Origin: Aquisalimonas sp. 2447
GTDB taxonomy: Bacteria; Pseudomonadota; Gammaproteobacteria; Nitrococcales; Aquisalimonadaceae
Direction of reading: 5' to 3'
Length of the DNA stretch: 64,000 bases
NCBI RefSeq assembly: GCF_012044895.1
Contig: NZ_CP050695.1
Span: 3,688,501 to 3,752,500 of the forward strand
In this document: positions 52,297 to 60,653 of the stretch, piece by piece
Position numbering within the stretch: position 1 is the first letter of the stretch
Layout of the letters: the number at the start of each line of letters is the position of its first letter
Position numbers and translations under genes: made by a program
The notes under the pieces: generated by a model
The model's input: the letters and a program-made list of their open reading frames with translations, nothing else
Database searches by the model: none
Told to the model about the DNA's origin: nothing

Positions 52297-53436
52297 ATGA
52301 CCGACGACAGCCCGCACATCGCCGTCTTTCTGGCAACATCAGGCCACAGCGGGGTCGACCGGATCATGGTCAACATGATTCCCGAGATGGCCCGTCAGGG
52401 GGCACGTGTCGACATCCTGCGGGTGGAAGAGCACGGACCTTACTTCACCGAGCTCCCTGAAGGCGTCAGGATCATTCCTCTCGGCCGTCGCCACGCCAAC
52501 ACCAGCCTTCTCAGCCTGGCCCGGTATCTGCGTCGCGAACGCCCTCAAGCGCTGTTGTCCGACAAGGATCGTGTGAATCGCACTGCGATCTGGGCAACCA
52601 TGCTTGCCCGTGTATCAACCCGGAACGTTGTCCGGCTCGGGACAACGGTCTCGATCAATCTGCGCGACAAGAACCGCCTGGAGGCCTGGGCACAACGGTT
52701 CTCCATCCAGCGGTTCTACCGGCGCGCCCACAGGATCGTCGTCCCCTCCCAGGGCGTCGCCGATGACCTGGTGACTGTTTTCGGGCTCCCCGCCTCCCGC
52801 ATTCGGGTATTGAAGAGCCCTGTCCTGACCGAGAAACTTGATGCGCTGGCAACCCAGGAACCGGCCCTCCCGTGGAACGACGGCATCCCCTACGTCCTAG
52901 GGGTGGGGCACCTGTCCGCCCGCAAGGACTTCAGCACACTCATTCGAGCGGTGGCCTTGGCTCGCAGGCAGCGTCGCTGCCGACTCGTCATCCTGGGCGA
53001 GGGTCCCCAGCGCAGGGAACTGGAACGCCTTGCGGCGGCGGAGGGGCTCGGGGACGACGTGTTCATGCCGGGCTTCGTGTCGAACCCGTATGCCTACATG
53101 GGCAAGGCAGGGGTGTTCGTCCTGACCTCACGCTGGGAGGGGATGCCGGTGGTGCTTGCCGAAAGCCTGGGACTTGGCACCCCGGTTGTGGCAACGAACT
53201 GCCCGAGTGGCCCGAGTGAACTGCTGCAGAACGGACGTCTGGCGCCGCTGGTCGCCATGGGTGACGTGGATGCCGTCGCCCGGGGCATCGAAGACGTCCT
53301 CCGGTCCCCTCCGACACGGAGAGATTTGATAGAAGCGGTACACGAGTACCGGGTGGAAACAAGCACGCGTGCGTATCTGCGCGTCTTGCTGGACCAGGAG
53401 GGAGACGATCCCCCAAGGAGTACGCCTTGGCCTTGA
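52297..53436 (+). CDS. GT4 glycosyltransferase B
   Basis: 379 aa. The start DDSPHIAVFLATSGHSGVDRIMVNMIPEMARQG is GT4-like, and the donor domain has GVGHLSARKDFSTLIRAVALARRQR, LVILGEGPQRRELERLAA and LTSRWEGMPVVLAESLGLGTPVVATNCPSGPSEL. It is divergent from GT4 A across a 108-bp gap and opens the rightward operon that runs through msbA. It overlaps the next gene by 10 bp. Confidence 0.93.
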   Translation: MTDDSPHIAVFLATSGHSGVDRIMVNMIPEMARQGARVDILRVEEHGPYFTELPEGVRIIPLGRRHANTSLLSLARYLRRERPQALLSDKDRVNRTAIWATMLARVSTRNVVRLGTTVSINLRDKNRLEAWAQRFSIQRFYRRAHRIVVPSQGVADDLVTVFGLPASRIRVLKSPVLTEKLDALATQEPALPWNDGIPYVLGVGHLSARKDFSTLIRAVALARRQRRCRLVILGEGPQRRELERLAAAEGLGDDVFMPGFVSNPYAYMGKAGVFVLTSRWEGMPVVLAESLGLGTPVVATNCPSGPSELLQNGRLAPLVAMGDVDAVARGIEDVLRSPPTRRDLIEAVHEYRVETSTRAYLRVLLDQEGDDPPRSTPWP

Positions 53437-54329
53437 ACACCTCATCCAACAACAACCGCTCCCGGCCGCCCGTGATCGTCATCGGCATGCATCGCGCAGG
53501 CACCAGCATGCTCACCCGGATCCTGCAGGGCTTCGGCTTCTTCATGGGGCGCAACACGACCCGAAACGAGGAATGCCGATGGATGAACGCCCTCAACTAC
53601 TGGGTGTTCGACCAGGCGAGTGCGACCTGGGAACGGCCGTCCGGCGTCGATACCATCCTTACGGATCAGCGTATCCGTCAGCTCGCCGTTGACTACCTCG
53701 GCGGGATTACAGACGGACCGGCAAGCATTGGTTATCTCGGATGGACGCGTTGGCTTCGGCATCGTTCGATGCACCACCAGCCGCACGCGTGGGGCTGGAA
53801 AGACCCACGCAACACCTACACGTTACCCCTTTGGCTGGAGATATTCCCGAACGCGCGAGTGCTGCATATCACACGCCATGGCGTCGACGTTGCGGAAAGC
53901 CTCAGGGTACGCCACAGGACCGCCCTCAACGCGGCGGCGGACCGTTACCGGCGTCGCCGTTGGTTGTACGTCAACAATCCCCTGGCGCCCAAACGCAGTG
54001 GCTTCGCCCACGCCGCAAGTGTCGACGACCTGGGTTACGGCCTTGATCTCTGGAAGGCCTACACGGAGCGCGCACGCGCACATACCCGGTCACTCGGCGA
54101 TGGCGCACTGGAACTGCGCTACGAAGACCTCCTGAGCAACCCGGAACACCACCTCGGTAACATCGTTCAATTCTGCGAACTCCGAGCTGACCACTCCGAG
54201 ATCCGTCGACAGGCAGAGTATTTCCGCCCCAACCGCATGTTTGCATATCAGCACGATCCGGAACTTATCGACTTTGCCGATTCGCGGCGCGAGACATTGG
54301 AAGCGCTCGGTTACAATGCTCGCAATTAA
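53427..54329 (+). CDS. sulfotransferase-like protein 5
   Basis: 300 aa from TTG 53427, which has AAGGAG 6 bases upstream and overlaps GT4 B; an unusual start codon but the spacing decides it. The PAPS loop is IVIGMHRAGTSMLTRIL and the 3' motif is RVLHITRHGVDVAESLRVRH. GxHRxGTS is the form of the Sulfotransfer_3-type family. A Trp/Arg-rich stretch (WGWKDPRNTYTLPLWLEIFP) is the region that contacts the acceptor in relatives. Confidence 0.86.
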   Translation: MALNTSSNNNRSRPPVIVIGMHRAGTSMLTRILQGFGFFMGRNTTRNEECRWMNALNYWVFDQASATWERPSGVDTILTDQRIRQLAVDYLGGITDGPASIGYLGWTRWLRHRSMHHQPHAWGWKDPRNTYTLPLWLEIFPNARVLHITRHGVDVAESLRVRHRTALNAAADRYRRRRWLYVNNPLAPKRSGFAHAASVDDLGYGLDLWKAYTERARAHTRSLGDGALELRYEDLLSNPEHHLGNIVQFCELRADHSEIRRQAEYFRPNRMFAYQHDPELIDFADSRRETLEALGYNARN

Positions 54330-54374
54330 CGGCGCCGATACCGTTTGCCCTCGCACAACCAAAGGACAACTGCA

Positions 54375-55178
54375 ATGAAGGTCATCTATCTGGTGGGCAT
54401 GGGCCGTAGCGGCTCGACGCTCCTGGATATTCTCCTGGACTCGCATAGCAACATTCGTGCCCTCGGCGGCGTACGCCGGCTCGCTCACTACGCGCGGAAG
54501 CACCCGTGTCCCTGTGGCGCACCGAGCTTCTGGGAGTGCAAGTTCTGGTCGGACGCGAACCAACGGCTTAGCGAAAAGAACGGGCGCAACCTTGAGACCG
54601 CCGACGTCCATGCACGCGACGAAGCGAGTTTCCGCTCCGAAAACAGGGCAGTGTTCGAGGCGGCGGCCGAAGCAGCCGGGGTCGAGTACGTCACGGACAA
54701 CTCCAAGTCGGTGGTGCGGTTAAAACGCCTCATGGACGCACCGGATATCGACGTCATTCCGATCCACGTCCACCGTGACGCGCGCGGCAGGGCGCAATCC
54801 ATCCGCAAACGCAAGGGGCAGAGGTACATCCCGACCTTCACGTACAGCCATCGCTCCCTGCGGCTTTACTTCCTGCTGCGCAACAAGCCGCACATCGTGG
54901 TGGACTACGAGACACTGGCTGCAGATCCGGAGGGCGAACTGCGCAAGCTCATGCAACGTATCGGGCTGGAGTTCGAGCCACAGCAACTGCAGTGGGCTGA
55001 CATCCCGCACCACAACATCGGCGCGGCGGACGTCCTGCGCAAGACCGAGGGCAGCACCATCAGGCCCGATGACGGCTGGAAGACCGCACTGCCGGACTAC
55101 ATGCAGACCATCATCAAGCTCATCGCACTGCCGGGCCGGATCGCCAACGAGGCCAAGGCCCGCCGCTGGGGGTTATGA
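54375..55178 (+). CDS. sulfotransferase-like protein 6
   Basis: 267 aa from ATG 54375. The PAPS loop is VIYLVGMGRSGSTLLDILLDSH and the 3' motif is VIPIHVHRDARGRAQSIRKRKG. GRSGSTLL is typical of the Sulfotransfer_3-type family, distinct from numbers 1-4. A cysteine pair CPCGAPSFWECKFW near residue 53 may form a structural element. It overlaps GT4 C by 4 bases. Confidence 0.86.
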   Translation: MKVIYLVGMGRSGSTLLDILLDSHSNIRALGGVRRLAHYARKHPCPCGAPSFWECKFWSDANQRLSEKNGRNLETADVHARDEASFRSENRAVFEAAAEAAGVEYVTDNSKSVVRLKRLMDAPDIDVIPIHVHRDARGRAQSIRKRKGQRYIPTFTYSHRSLRLYFLLRNKPHIVVDYETLAADPEGELRKLMQRIGLEFEPQQLQWADIPHHNIGAADVLRKTEGSTIRPDDGWKTALPDYMQTIIKLIALPGRIANEAKARRWGL

Positions 55179-56287
55179 CTGCGCCGGACCGCCTTGCCGT
55201 TCTGGTCGCCTTTACCGGAGACGGGGGCGTCGAGAACATGATCACCAACCTGCTGCACGGTTTTGTCGCCGCGGGGGTGGAGGTGGATCTCATCCTCTTG
55301 AAGGCCCGGGGGGGCCACCTGGAACGGATTCCGCCCGAGGTGCACGTCGTGCGACTGGATGTCAGCACGTCCCTGTTTGCCCTGCCGGCAGTGGTCCGCT
55401 ACCTGCGCCTGACCCGACCGAAAGCCATGCTGGTCGCCAAGGACCGGGCCAGCCGTATTGCCCTTATCGCACGCCGGATCGCGCGCGTGGACACGCGCCT
55501 GGTTCTGCGCATGGGCATGCACCTGAGCGGTTCCCTCGCAGGAAAGAGTGCGTTGCGGCGGTGGTCACGGTACCTGCCAGTCCGCTGGTTCTATCCCTGG
55601 GCGGACCGCATCGTCACGGTAAGCGAGGCGGTGGCCGATGATCTGTCCACCATCGGCCGCATGCCCCGGGATCGATTCACCGTGATCCGCAATCCGTCCA
55701 TCCCCGATGATCTGGACACGCGCGCCGCCGCCCCGGTGGATCACCCCTGGCTGCAAGCGGACTCGACAAAACCGGTGATCCTTGGCGTGGGGCGGCTCGC
55801 GGAACAAAAGGACTTCACCACCCTCATCCAGGCCTTCGCGATGGTCCGTCAGCAGCGGGCATCCCGGCTCATCATTCTCGGCGAAGGGCCGCAACGCCAG
55901 GCACTACAAGGGCTCTGCGCGAGGCTTGGTATCAGCGACGCCGTGCACCTGCCGGGCTTTCAGGCCAACCCTTACGCATGGATGGCCAGAGCGTCCTTGT
56001 ACGTGCTCTCGTCGCGCTACGAAGGGTCGCCGAACGCACTGGTGGAGGCAATGGCGCTTGGCACGCCAGCTATAGCCACGGACTGCCCCAGCGGGCCAGG
56101 AGAAATAACGGACCGTGGCCGGATTGCGCCACTTGTGCCCGTGGGCGACCCGGACGCACTCGCGGCTGCGATGCTGCGCACCCTGGAGGCTCCGCCTGAC
56201 GGCTCGGTGCTACGGAAGGCGGTGGCAGATTACCGGGTACCCGTGAGTGCGGGACACTACCTGGAGACCCTGGGCTATCAGGTATAA
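55175..56287 (+). CDS. GT4 glycosyltransferase C
   Basis: 370 aa. Donor domain: GVGRLAEQKDFTTLIQAFAMVRQQ, LIILGEGPQRQALQGLCARLG and LSSRYEGSPNALVEAMALGTPAIATDCPSGPGEI. The N-terminus DRLAVLVAFTGDGGVENMITNLLHGF has the GxGG motif. It starts 4 bases before the stop of sulfotransferase 6, and 39 bp separate it from sulfotransferase 7. The three GT4 paralogues probably extend one glycan chain. Confidence 0.93.
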   Translation: MTAPDRLAVLVAFTGDGGVENMITNLLHGFVAAGVEVDLILLKARGGHLERIPPEVHVVRLDVSTSLFALPAVVRYLRLTRPKAMLVAKDRASRIALIARRIARVDTRLVLRMGMHLSGSLAGKSALRRWSRYLPVRWFYPWADRIVTVSEAVADDLSTIGRMPRDRFTVIRNPSIPDDLDTRAAAPVDHPWLQADSTKPVILGVGRLAEQKDFTTLIQAFAMVRQQRASRLIILGEGPQRQALQGLCARLGISDAVHLPGFQANPYAWMARASLYVLSSRYEGSPNALVEAMALGTPAIATDCPSGPGEITDRGRIAPLVPVGDPDALAAAMLRTLEAPPDGSVLRKAVADYRVPVSAGHYLETLGYQV

Positions 56288-56326
56288 TCACGCCCTTTGG
56301 CGCCGAACGCGGTCCCTGGAGGCGGG

Positions 56327-57004
56327 ATGCTGATCTCCTACAGCAGGAATTTCCTGTTCGTGCACATTGCGAAAACCGGGGGAACGAGTGTTCGCGCGGC
56401 CCTGCGCCGTTACCGCTGGGGCGGCTGGTACAGCGTTCCCCTGGGGCTGGCCAGCCTCGCCAATCAGATAACCCGCCCACGCCACAAGCTTGGCCTGAAG
56501 TTCCCGCGGCACGCCAAGGCCGTGGCCGCACTCGAGATGCTACCCACGGATGTCTACCAGGGCTTCTTCAAGTTTGCCATCGTGCGAAACCCCTGGGATC
56601 TGCAGGTCAGCTCCTACCACCACATCCACCGGGAGAAACCGGAGGTCCTTGCGGGCGTCACGAGTTTCGAGGACTTCCTGAAGCTGAAGTTCGACCCGGA
56701 GCGTGACTACGACTTCATGCTGGACATCTCGGCGGAGCTGCAGCACGAGTACCTGGTCGACCTTCAGGGCAACGTCATCGTCGATTTCATCGGGCGCTAC
56801 GAGAACCTGCAGACGGACTTCGGCTCCATCTGCCAGCGCATCGGGATTCCCGCACCGGAACTGCCTCACCTGCGGCGCGCGGAAGACCGTCGGGACTACC
56901 GCAGCTACTACACCGACGAGCTAGCCGAACTCGTTGCTCACCACTACCGGCGGGATCTCGAGATCCTCGGCTATACGTTCGACGGCGCTGACGGCCCGCT
57001 CTGA
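56327..57004 (+). CDS. sulfotransferase family 2-like protein 7
   Basis: 225 aa. The PAPS loop is FLFVHIAKTGGTSVRAALRR and the 3' motif is KFAIVRNPWDLQVSSYHHIHRE, the HxxKTGGT/VRNPW form. Later FIGRYENLQTDFGSIC and the YYTDELAELVAHHYRRDLEILGY end are shared with bacterial carbohydrate sulfotransferases. ATG 56327 has GGAGG upstream; the earlier in-frame start would overlap the GT4 stop region without a binding site. Confidence 0.87.
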   Translation: MLISYSRNFLFVHIAKTGGTSVRAALRRYRWGGWYSVPLGLASLANQITRPRHKLGLKFPRHAKAVAALEMLPTDVYQGFFKFAIVRNPWDLQVSSYHHIHREKPEVLAGVTSFEDFLKLKFDPERDYDFMLDISAELQHEYLVDLQGNVIVDFIGRYENLQTDFGSICQRIGIPAPELPHLRRAEDRRDYRSYYTDELAELVAHHYRRDLEILGYTFDGADGPL

Positions 57005-57010
57005 CAGGCC

Positions 57011-58369
57011 ATGGATACGGAGGCGCTCGCTCACCGCCGGTTCGATCTCAGAGGCCATGGAGCGCTTCACACCGGTCATCTGATCCACCAGTACCCTGGG
57101 AAGCGGGCTCTATACCGTGGCTCCATGAACGGTCAGCCGGTGGTCGCCAAGTTCTACCTCCGGCCCTTACGCACGGCTTGGGAATGGTGGCGCGGCGCAC
57201 GGGGCGCGCGGATCCTCCAGCGTGCGGGTATTCCAAGCCCGGCCGTGCGGTATGCCGGGCTCGAACGCGGCACACGCACCTGGCTCACCGTAGTGGACTG
57301 GATCGAGGCCGACAGCGCCTGGCCGCCCTTACGCAATCCGCTACCGGCACACGTCCACGAGTTACTGCTGCGGACACTTGTCACGCATCACGAAGCCGGC
57401 GTGGTCCAGAACGACCTGAACTGGGCCAACTTCATACCACGAGACGACGTGCTGTACTCCATCGACGGTGACCGGGTGCGCCAGTATTCAGCACCGCTGT
57501 CCTATCGCCGAACACGACACAACTTGCGACGCCTCTACGGCTCCAAGACGCACTTCAGCGAAGGCGAAGTCCGCCGCGGGTGGCGGGATTACTGGCAACT
57601 GCGAGGTCAGCCCGCCAGCGCTGCCGGGACGCGCGCCTTCGTCTCCGCAGTACAGGTGCATCGTCGGCACGTAGGCGAGCAGGTCAGTCGCCGCAAGCTC
57701 GGTGGCTGGAAACATTTTGTCCGCGAGCGGGATTCCAGGACCCTGCTTGTCGCCCATGGCCGCCATATGGATCCCGAACAGCGCCTGCGGCTACGCAGGT
57801 TCACGGCGGACCCGGGACGCCATAGCGGTCAAGATTCGTCGCTGGGATGGCAGACCGAAGCCGACACGCTGTGCGTGGGACCAGGCCGAGTGCAACACCA
57901 CACCGGGTCCGCCTTTGAACGCCTCCGCAACGGTCGGTCACCGCAAGCGGTCTGGTACCGTGCGGCGGTCGCCGCGCGGCTGCGACTGCCGGTGGAACCG
58001 CCCATTGGATTCTTCCAGGCCGCGGCGGGACCCTTCGCCCGAAGCGGTCGTGTTGTCTTTCAGGCGCGTGCACGGCAGAGCCTTGCTGACGCCCTGGACA
58101 CCGGCTCTATCGCCGGTGACACAGTAATGCGCCAATGTCGAGACCTCCTGGAATCCCTGGCAACTGCGCGAATGCCCCACCGTTGCCTGGAGCTGAATGG
58201 GCTTGGCTGGGACGGCGAAAAGGTCATCCTGTTGGATGTCCAGGGACTACGCCTGGAAGCACCCTGGCGCGGAGCGCCAGCCTTCCCGCACCACATTCCT
58301 CTGTTCCAGGACCTCGGGACGAAACTGGGTCGATCAGTTACGGAGATCCGGCGGGAACTCATCGGCTGA
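57011..58369 (+). CDS. two-domain LPS kinase-like protein
   Basis: 452 aa, about twice the size of a single LPS kinase. The N-terminal half resembles Kdo/heptose kinases: VVAKFYLRPLRTAWEWWRGARGARILQRAGIPSP, catalytic loop VVQNDLNWANFIPRDD and metal site SIDGDRVRQY. The C-terminal half repeats the pattern in weaker form: LELNGLGWDGEKVILLDVQGLRL, with the Asp/Asn residues altered, so it is probably inactive or regulatory. It lies 6 bp after sulfotransferase 7, just before msbA. It could phosphorylate inner-core heptose, or another sugar of the decorated glycan. Confidence 0.75.
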   Translation: MDTEALAHRRFDLRGHGALHTGHLIHQYPGKRALYRGSMNGQPVVAKFYLRPLRTAWEWWRGARGARILQRAGIPSPAVRYAGLERGTRTWLTVVDWIEADSAWPPLRNPLPAHVHELLLRTLVTHHEAGVVQNDLNWANFIPRDDVLYSIDGDRVRQYSAPLSYRRTRHNLRRLYGSKTHFSEGEVRRGWRDYWQLRGQPASAAGTRAFVSAVQVHRRHVGEQVSRRKLGGWKHFVRERDSRTLLVAHGRHMDPEQRLRLRRFTADPGRHSGQDSSLGWQTEADTLCVGPGRVQHHTGSAFERLRNGRSPQAVWYRAAVAARLRLPVEPPIGFFQAAAGPFARSGRVVFQARARQSLADALDTGSIAGDTVMRQCRDLLESLATARMPHRCLELNGLGWDGEKVILLDVQGLRLEAPWRGAPAFPHHIPLFQDLGTKLGRSVTEIRRELIG

Positions 58370-58456
58370 CCGAAGCCATTGGTTCAATGGCATGAGCAAG
58401 GCGGGCCGCGTAACATACCCCACGTTCCGCGATTCACACCGCGACCCCGAGGCAGG

Positions 58457-60253
58457 ATGTCCACAGAACACGAAGCGAAACGGCAGATCAAGGGCGCCGG
58501 CGGGCGGCAGCTGCTGGCGGCGGAGTCAGTCAACATCTACTGGCGCATCCTGGTCTACGTCAAACCATACTGGCGCCTGGCGATCATCGCCGTGATAGCG
58601 ATGATCATGGCTGCCGCAGGCAACGCCGCGTTCGCCTGGATCGTGCAGCCCCTGGTGGACGGTACGTTCATCGAGCAGGATCCCCAGGCACGAATCTGGG
58701 TGCCTGCGGCCATTGTGGGTATTTTCCTGTTCCACGGACTGAGCATGTTCGCCTCCGACTACACCGTGGCCTGGGTGGGCCGTAACGTGGTCGCGGACAT
58801 GCGGCTGGATGTCTTCCGCAAGTACCTGGAACTCCCAAGTTCTTTCTTCGACAAGGGATCTCTCGGTTTTCTCAAGGCCAAGCTCACGTACAACGTGGAG
58901 CAGGTAGCCAATGCCGCCTCCAAGGCGCTGGTCACGCTCATCCGGGACACCTTTACGGTCATCTTCCTGATTGCCTACATGGTCTGGCTGGGCGGCTGGC
59001 TGGCGCTGGTTTTCTTCGTGGTCACACCGTTGGTGGGAGGCATCATCCTCTGGGCCAATCGGCGATTCCGCAAGATCGCGACGCGGATGCAGAATGCCAT
59101 CGGTGGGATCGGGCAGGTGGCCGAGGACACGCTTCGCGGCCACGCGGAAGTCAAGGTCTTCGGCGCCGCAGGTTACGAGAGTGAGCGCTTCCGGCGCATC
59201 AACGATCGGCATAAACACCAGCAATTGCGTTACACGGCCGTCAAGGCCATGAGCCAGCCACTGGTGCAACTGGTCGCCGTCATGGCCCTGGCGTTCGTGC
59301 TTTTCATCACGACCAGTGAAGCAGTCATGGAAACCATCAGCCCCGGCGGGTTGCTATCGTTCATTACGGCCATGACGCTACTGCTGAACCCGCTCAAGCA
59401 GATCGTCAAGGTCAACTCGGAGATCCAGCGCGCCATTGCCGCCGGCGAAAGCCTCTTCGAAGTGCTGGATGTCCCCTCAGAACGCGACGACGGGGATGTG
59501 CCTCTGGATCGAGCCAGCGGGCACGTCATCTACGACCATGTCTATTTCCGCTATGAGGCCAGCAAGACATGGGTGCTTGACGACATCTCCTTCGAGATCC
59601 GGCCTGGCGAGACGGTCGCCCTGGTCGGGCGTTCCGGCAGCGGCAAGTCCACCATTGCCAGTCTGCTGCCGCGGTTCTACGAGCCCACGGAGGGCGCGAT
59701 CCGGCTGGATGGCCGCTCCATCGACGAGTACCGGCTGAAGGATCTGCGCAACCAGATCGCCCTGGTCACCCAGCAGGTGGTGCTTTTCAACGACACGGTG
59801 GCGAACAACATCGCCTACGGCATGCCGGAGAAGGCAACGAGGGAGCAGCTTGAGGAAGCCGCACGATCAGCGAATGCGCTGGACTTCATCGAGGCCCTGC
59901 CGGACGGGTTCGATACCGTCATCGGCGACGATGGCGTGATGCTCTCCGGCGGCCAGCGGCAGCGGCTGGCCATTGCTCGGGCGCTGATCAAGAATGCGCC
60001 CATCCTGATTCTCGACGAGGCCACCTCGGCGCTGGATTCGGAGTCGGAGCAGATGATCCAGGACGCGCTGGATCGGCTGATGAAATCGCGGACCACCCTG
60101 GTGATTGCGCATCGGCTGTCCACCATCGAGGATGCGGATCGGATCGTGGTGCTGGACGGGGGGCAGATCGTGGAGACGGGAACCCATGCGGAGTTGCTCG
60201 CCCGCAACGGGCATTACGCGTTCCTGCATGGGCAGCAGTTTCAGGAGGCGTAG
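58457..60253 (+). CDS. msbA: lipid A export ATP-binding/permease protein MsbA
   Basis: 598 aa, a typical half-size ABC exporter. Six membrane helices fill residues about 30-330, followed by the ATPase: Walker A ALVGRSGSGKST, signature MLSGGQRQRLAIARAL, Walker B ILILDEATSALD and H-switch VIAHRLST. MsbA flips lipid A-core (or nascent LPS) to the periplasmic leaflet. ATG 58457 gives MSTEHEAKRQIKGAGG; a longer start exists upstream. It ends the LPS operon and is followed by a REP pair. Confidence 0.95.
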   Translation: MSTEHEAKRQIKGAGGRQLLAAESVNIYWRILVYVKPYWRLAIIAVIAMIMAAAGNAAFAWIVQPLVDGTFIEQDPQARIWVPAAIVGIFLFHGLSMFASDYTVAWVGRNVVADMRLDVFRKYLELPSSFFDKGSLGFLKAKLTYNVEQVANAASKALVTLIRDTFTVIFLIAYMVWLGGWLALVFFVVTPLVGGIILWANRRFRKIATRMQNAIGGIGQVAEDTLRGHAEVKVFGAAGYESERFRRINDRHKHQQLRYTAVKAMSQPLVQLVAVMALAFVLFITTSEAVMETISPGGLLSFITAMTLLLNPLKQIVKVNSEIQRAIAAGESLFEVLDVPSERDDGDVPLDRASGHVIYDHVYFRYEASKTWVLDDISFEIRPGETVALVGRSGSGKSTIASLLPRFYEPTEGAIRLDGRSIDEYRLKDLRNQIALVTQQVVLFNDTVANNIAYGMPEKATREQLEEAARSANALDFIEALPDGFDTVIGDDGVMLSGGQRQRLAIARALIKNAPILILDEATSALDSESEQMIQDALDRLMKSRTTLVIAHRLSTIEDADRIVVLDGGQIVETGTHAELLARNGHYAFLHGQQFQEA

Positions 60254-60264
60254 GGAAAAGCCCT

Positions 60265-60355
60265 GTAGGGCGGACCTTCAGGTCCGCCATTCACGCTTCG
60301 TTAAGCCGGCTTGGGTTGGATGTTTGTTGACCGCGGACCTGAAGGTCCGCCCTAC
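60265..60355. repeat. inverted REP pair downstream of msbA
   Basis: Arms at 60265-60288 and 60333-60355 match over 23 bp as inverted copies; the first starts GTAGGGCGGACCTTCAGG. Each arm contains the palindrome GGCGGACCT-TC-AGGTCCGCC. A half copy of the same element is at 39576. Placement just after a strong operon is the usual REP position, where it can block exonucleases or act as a transcription end. Confidence 0.85.
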
Positions 60356-60373
60356 GCGGGCTAAGGAACGCGG

Positions 60374-60631
60374 TCAGGCGTCCCGCCGCCCCAGTCGTTC
60401 GATTTCCGGGTCGTTTCGGTCGAAACCCTTGAGGACGAACTCGGCGCCGCAGTAGGGGCACTTGGACTCGCCCGTTTCGTGGATGGGCAGGTAGACCTTG
60501 GGGTGGGAATTCCACAGGTACATGCCCGGCATGGGGCACGACAGCGGCAGATCCGCCTTGGTCACCTCGTAACGGTTCTCGGCGTTGGGCTGGATCAGGT
60601 CGTTGCGGTCGTGGGTCTGTGGGTCGGCCAC
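60374..60631 (-). CDS. zinc-finger domain protein (zf-CHCC)
   Basis: 85 aa. The C-x-H-x-C-C metal site is in LSCPMPGMYLWNSHPKVYLPIHETGESKCPYCGAEFVL: the first Cys, a His 12 residues later and the CPYC pair. This small family is related to the mitochondrial complex I subunit NDUFS6. In gammaproteobacteria it is often next to ilvE or waaA-type genes; here it is 22 bp downstream of ilvE on the same strand, so probably in one unit. Confidence 0.9.
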   Translation of the reverse strand: MADPQTHDRNDLIQPNAENRYEVTKADLPLSCPMPGMYLWNSHPKVYLPIHETGESKCPYCGAEFVLKGFDRNDPEIERLGRRDA

Positions 60632-60653
60632 GGTCGTTCCTCCCGGTGTCGGT

